This document shows, in pieces, positions 62,652 through 64,000 of a stretch of DNA of 64,000 bases. The notes beneath the pieces are model-generated. The model had not been told where the DNA came from. It was given only the letters and a program-made list of their open reading frames with translations, and did not search any database. The position numbers and the translations under genes were made by a program. Source of the stretch: a bacterium. Its GTDB lineage: Bacteria > Pseudomonadota > Alphaproteobacteria > Caulobacterales > Hyphomonadaceae. The stretch is from the NCBI GenBank assembly GCA_016125045.1, contig WGML01000005.1, forward strand, positions 124,001-188,000. Reading direction: 5' to 3'. Each line of letters opens with the position of its first letter. The stretch's first letter is position 1.

Positions 62652-63923
62652 ATGAAAATCGCCCCGCTTTCCATCCTTGCCCTGCGCAGCGTCATGAATC
62701 GGCGGTGGAGCGCCCTGCTCAGCCTCCTCGCCATAGCCGTGAGCGTGTTCCTTTTCGTCGGCGTCGAGAAGGTCCGCGAGGGGGCCCGGCAGAGCTTCGA
62801 GCGCACCATTTCCGGCGCGGACCTCGTCGTCGGCGCGCGCTCGGGCCCGGTGAACCTCATTCTCTATTCGATCTTCCGCATCGGCGACCCGACCGGATCG
62901 ATCTCCTGGAAGAGCTATCAGGAGATCGCCGCCATGGACGAGGTGGCCTGGACGATCCCCCTGTCGCTCGGCGACGCGCATCGCGGCTTTCGCGTCGTCG
63001 GCACCGAGAACACCTTCTTCGACCACTACCAGTATGGCGACGGTGAGACCCTCCGCTTCGCCGTGGGCGACCGCTTCACCGACCTGTTCGACGCGGTGAT
63101 CGGGGCCGACGTCGCAGAGGCGCTGGGCTACACGCTCGGCGCCGAGATCGTCGTCTCACACGGGCTTGGCGAGCACAGTTTCGCCCATCACGACGACAAG
63201 CCCTTCCGCGTCGCCGGCGTTCTCGCCCGCACGGGCACGCCGGTCGACCGCTCCGTCCACGTCACGCTCCAGGGCGTCGAGGCGATGCATGTCGGCTGGG
63301 AGACCGGCGCGCGCTCGCCGCTCGCCAGCATAATGACCGCCGAACGCCTGCGCGGCATATCGCTTGAGCCCGACGAGATCACCGCCATCATTGTCGGGCT
63401 GAAGGACCGCTCCTCCGCGCTCGCCGTCCAGCGCCGCATCAACACGATGGACGCCGAGCCCCTGCTCGCGGCCCTGCCCGCCCTCGCCCTGTCCCAGCTG
63501 TGGCAGATCGTCGGCGTCGTCGAGCGGGCCTTGTCGGCGGTGTCGGCCTGCGTCGTCGTCGTCGGCCTCATCGTCATTCTCGTCACCATCCTCAACGGCC
63601 TCAACGAACGCCGACGCGAGATGGCGATCCTGCGATCGGTCGGCGCCGGGCGGTTCGACGTGTTCGCGCTCCTCATCGCGGAGGCGAAGCTGCTCGCGTT
63701 TCTCGGCGCGATCGCCGGGCTCGCGGCGCTCTACGCCGCCCTCTACGCGCTTGCGCCGCTGGTGCGCGAGCGAACCGGCGTGTCGATCGACATGGCGGGG
63801 CCTGGCTGGTTTGACGTCGCCGTCGTGGTTGGGGTCACCGCCGCCGCCGCCCTGCTCGCGCTGTTTCCGGCGTGGCGGAACTATCGCAACTCCCTCGCCG
63901 ACGGCCTCGCGATCCGGCTTTAG
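62652..63923 (+). CDS. FtsX-family ABC transporter permease
   Basis: Four-TM permease. TM1 ALLSLLAIAVSVFLFVGVEKV, large extracytosolic domain with ISGADLVVGARSGPVNLILY and RIGDPTGSISWKSYQEIAAM, then the FtsX C-domain VVVVGLIVILVTILNGLNER and REMAILRSVGAGRFD. 423 residues. This ISGADLVVGAR subgroup often stands beside small lipoprotein genes in other proteobacteria; here the window ends shortly after. Substrate unknown. Forms one unit with the ATPase gene. Confidence 0.92.
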   Translation: MKIAPLSILALRSVMNRRWSALLSLLAIAVSVFLFVGVEKVREGARQSFERTISGADLVVGARSGPVNLILYSIFRIGDPTGSISWKSYQEIAAMDEVAWTIPLSLGDAHRGFRVVGTENTFFDHYQYGDGETLRFAVGDRFTDLFDAVIGADVAEALGYTLGAEIVVSHGLGEHSFAHHDDKPFRVAGVLARTGTPVDRSVHVTLQGVEAMHVGWETGARSPLASIMTAERLRGISLEPDEITAIIVGLKDRSSALAVQRRINTMDAEPLLAALPALALSQLWQIVGVVERALSAVSACVVVVGLIVILVTILNGLNERRREMAILRSVGAGRFDVFALLIAEAKLLAFLGAIAGLAALYAALYALAPLVRERTGVSIDMAGPGWFDVAVVVGVTAAAALLALFPAWRNYRNSLADGLAIRL

Positions 63924-64000
63924 CAGCGCCGCTCTGATCACGCGATGGATGAGTGTCCGACCGCTAAGACCGATTGCCGGACCTGGGGGCCTCGCCATCG

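Noticed and set aside
63924..64000. Start of another gene at the right edge
   Set aside because: Only 77 bases remain; no start with a Shine-Dalgarno or recognisable sequence on either strand.

Overview
The window is high-GC chromosomal DNA (about two thirds G+C by eye) from an alphaproteobacterium. The markers are a GapR/DUF2312 nucleoid protein, split proton-translocating transhydrogenase genes (pntAA/pntAB/pntB), a ROSE-type RNA thermometer before an Hsp20 gene, a textbook CtrA box (TTAA-N7-TTAA) beside GANTC sites, and many lipoproteins plus a TonB receptor. The set fits a Caulobacterales or Parvularculales/Hyphomonadaceae-like, flagellated, aerobic, probably marine bacterium; the genus cannot be read from this sequence. 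Genes are dense and often overlap by 4 bases (ATGA, GTGA, TTGA). No rRNA, CRISPR array, IS element, prophage or att site was seen.

Layout: 1-6.5 kb holds a truncated acyl-CoA carboxylase subunit, a CE15-like esterase lipoprotein and three minus-strand exported proteins. 6.6-12.7 kb holds ROSE-hsp20, a rhomboid protease, a GST-like protein, a glycosyltransferase, a small periplasmic protein and a secreted amidase. 12.8-19.5 kb holds a cytochrome c-quinoprotein fusion, then the pnt cluster with an embedded haloalkane dehalogenase. 19.5-29.3 kb is housekeeping and envelope: methyltransferase, DASS transporter, dienelactone hydrolase, C13 peptidase, GapR, TPR protein, rpmJ (L36), MFS permease, lytic transglycosylase and a globin. 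29.4-41.2 kb holds metY, a TonB receptor, an acyltransferase/sterol-desaturase pair, a membrane-tethered TIR protein, a D-cysteine desulfhydrase/racemase pair, rtcB and a Ca/Na antiporter.

41.2-54 kb is dominated by a large S8 autotransporter protease whose N-terminus is an array of 26 heptapeptides (GDISPF-Y/W), separated from motA by a regulatory region with a CtrA box. Then come a degenerate ABC ATPase, a MacA-MacB-TolC export operon and an ACE-like M2 peptidase. 54-64 kb holds yggT-folD-HNH, tRNA-Ala(CGC), a FliL-like protein, pterin dehydratase, a HAD phosphatase, a single-domain response regulator, hldE, a DprE1/DprE2-like epimerase pair and an ABC ATPase/permease pair.

Most of the window is ordinary metabolism and envelope biology. 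The parts that look least described are the TIR-TM-periplasmic protein, the heptad-array autotransporter with its CtrA/GANTC control region, the ABC ATPase lacking Walker A, and the DprE1/DprE2 homologues outside actinobacteria.
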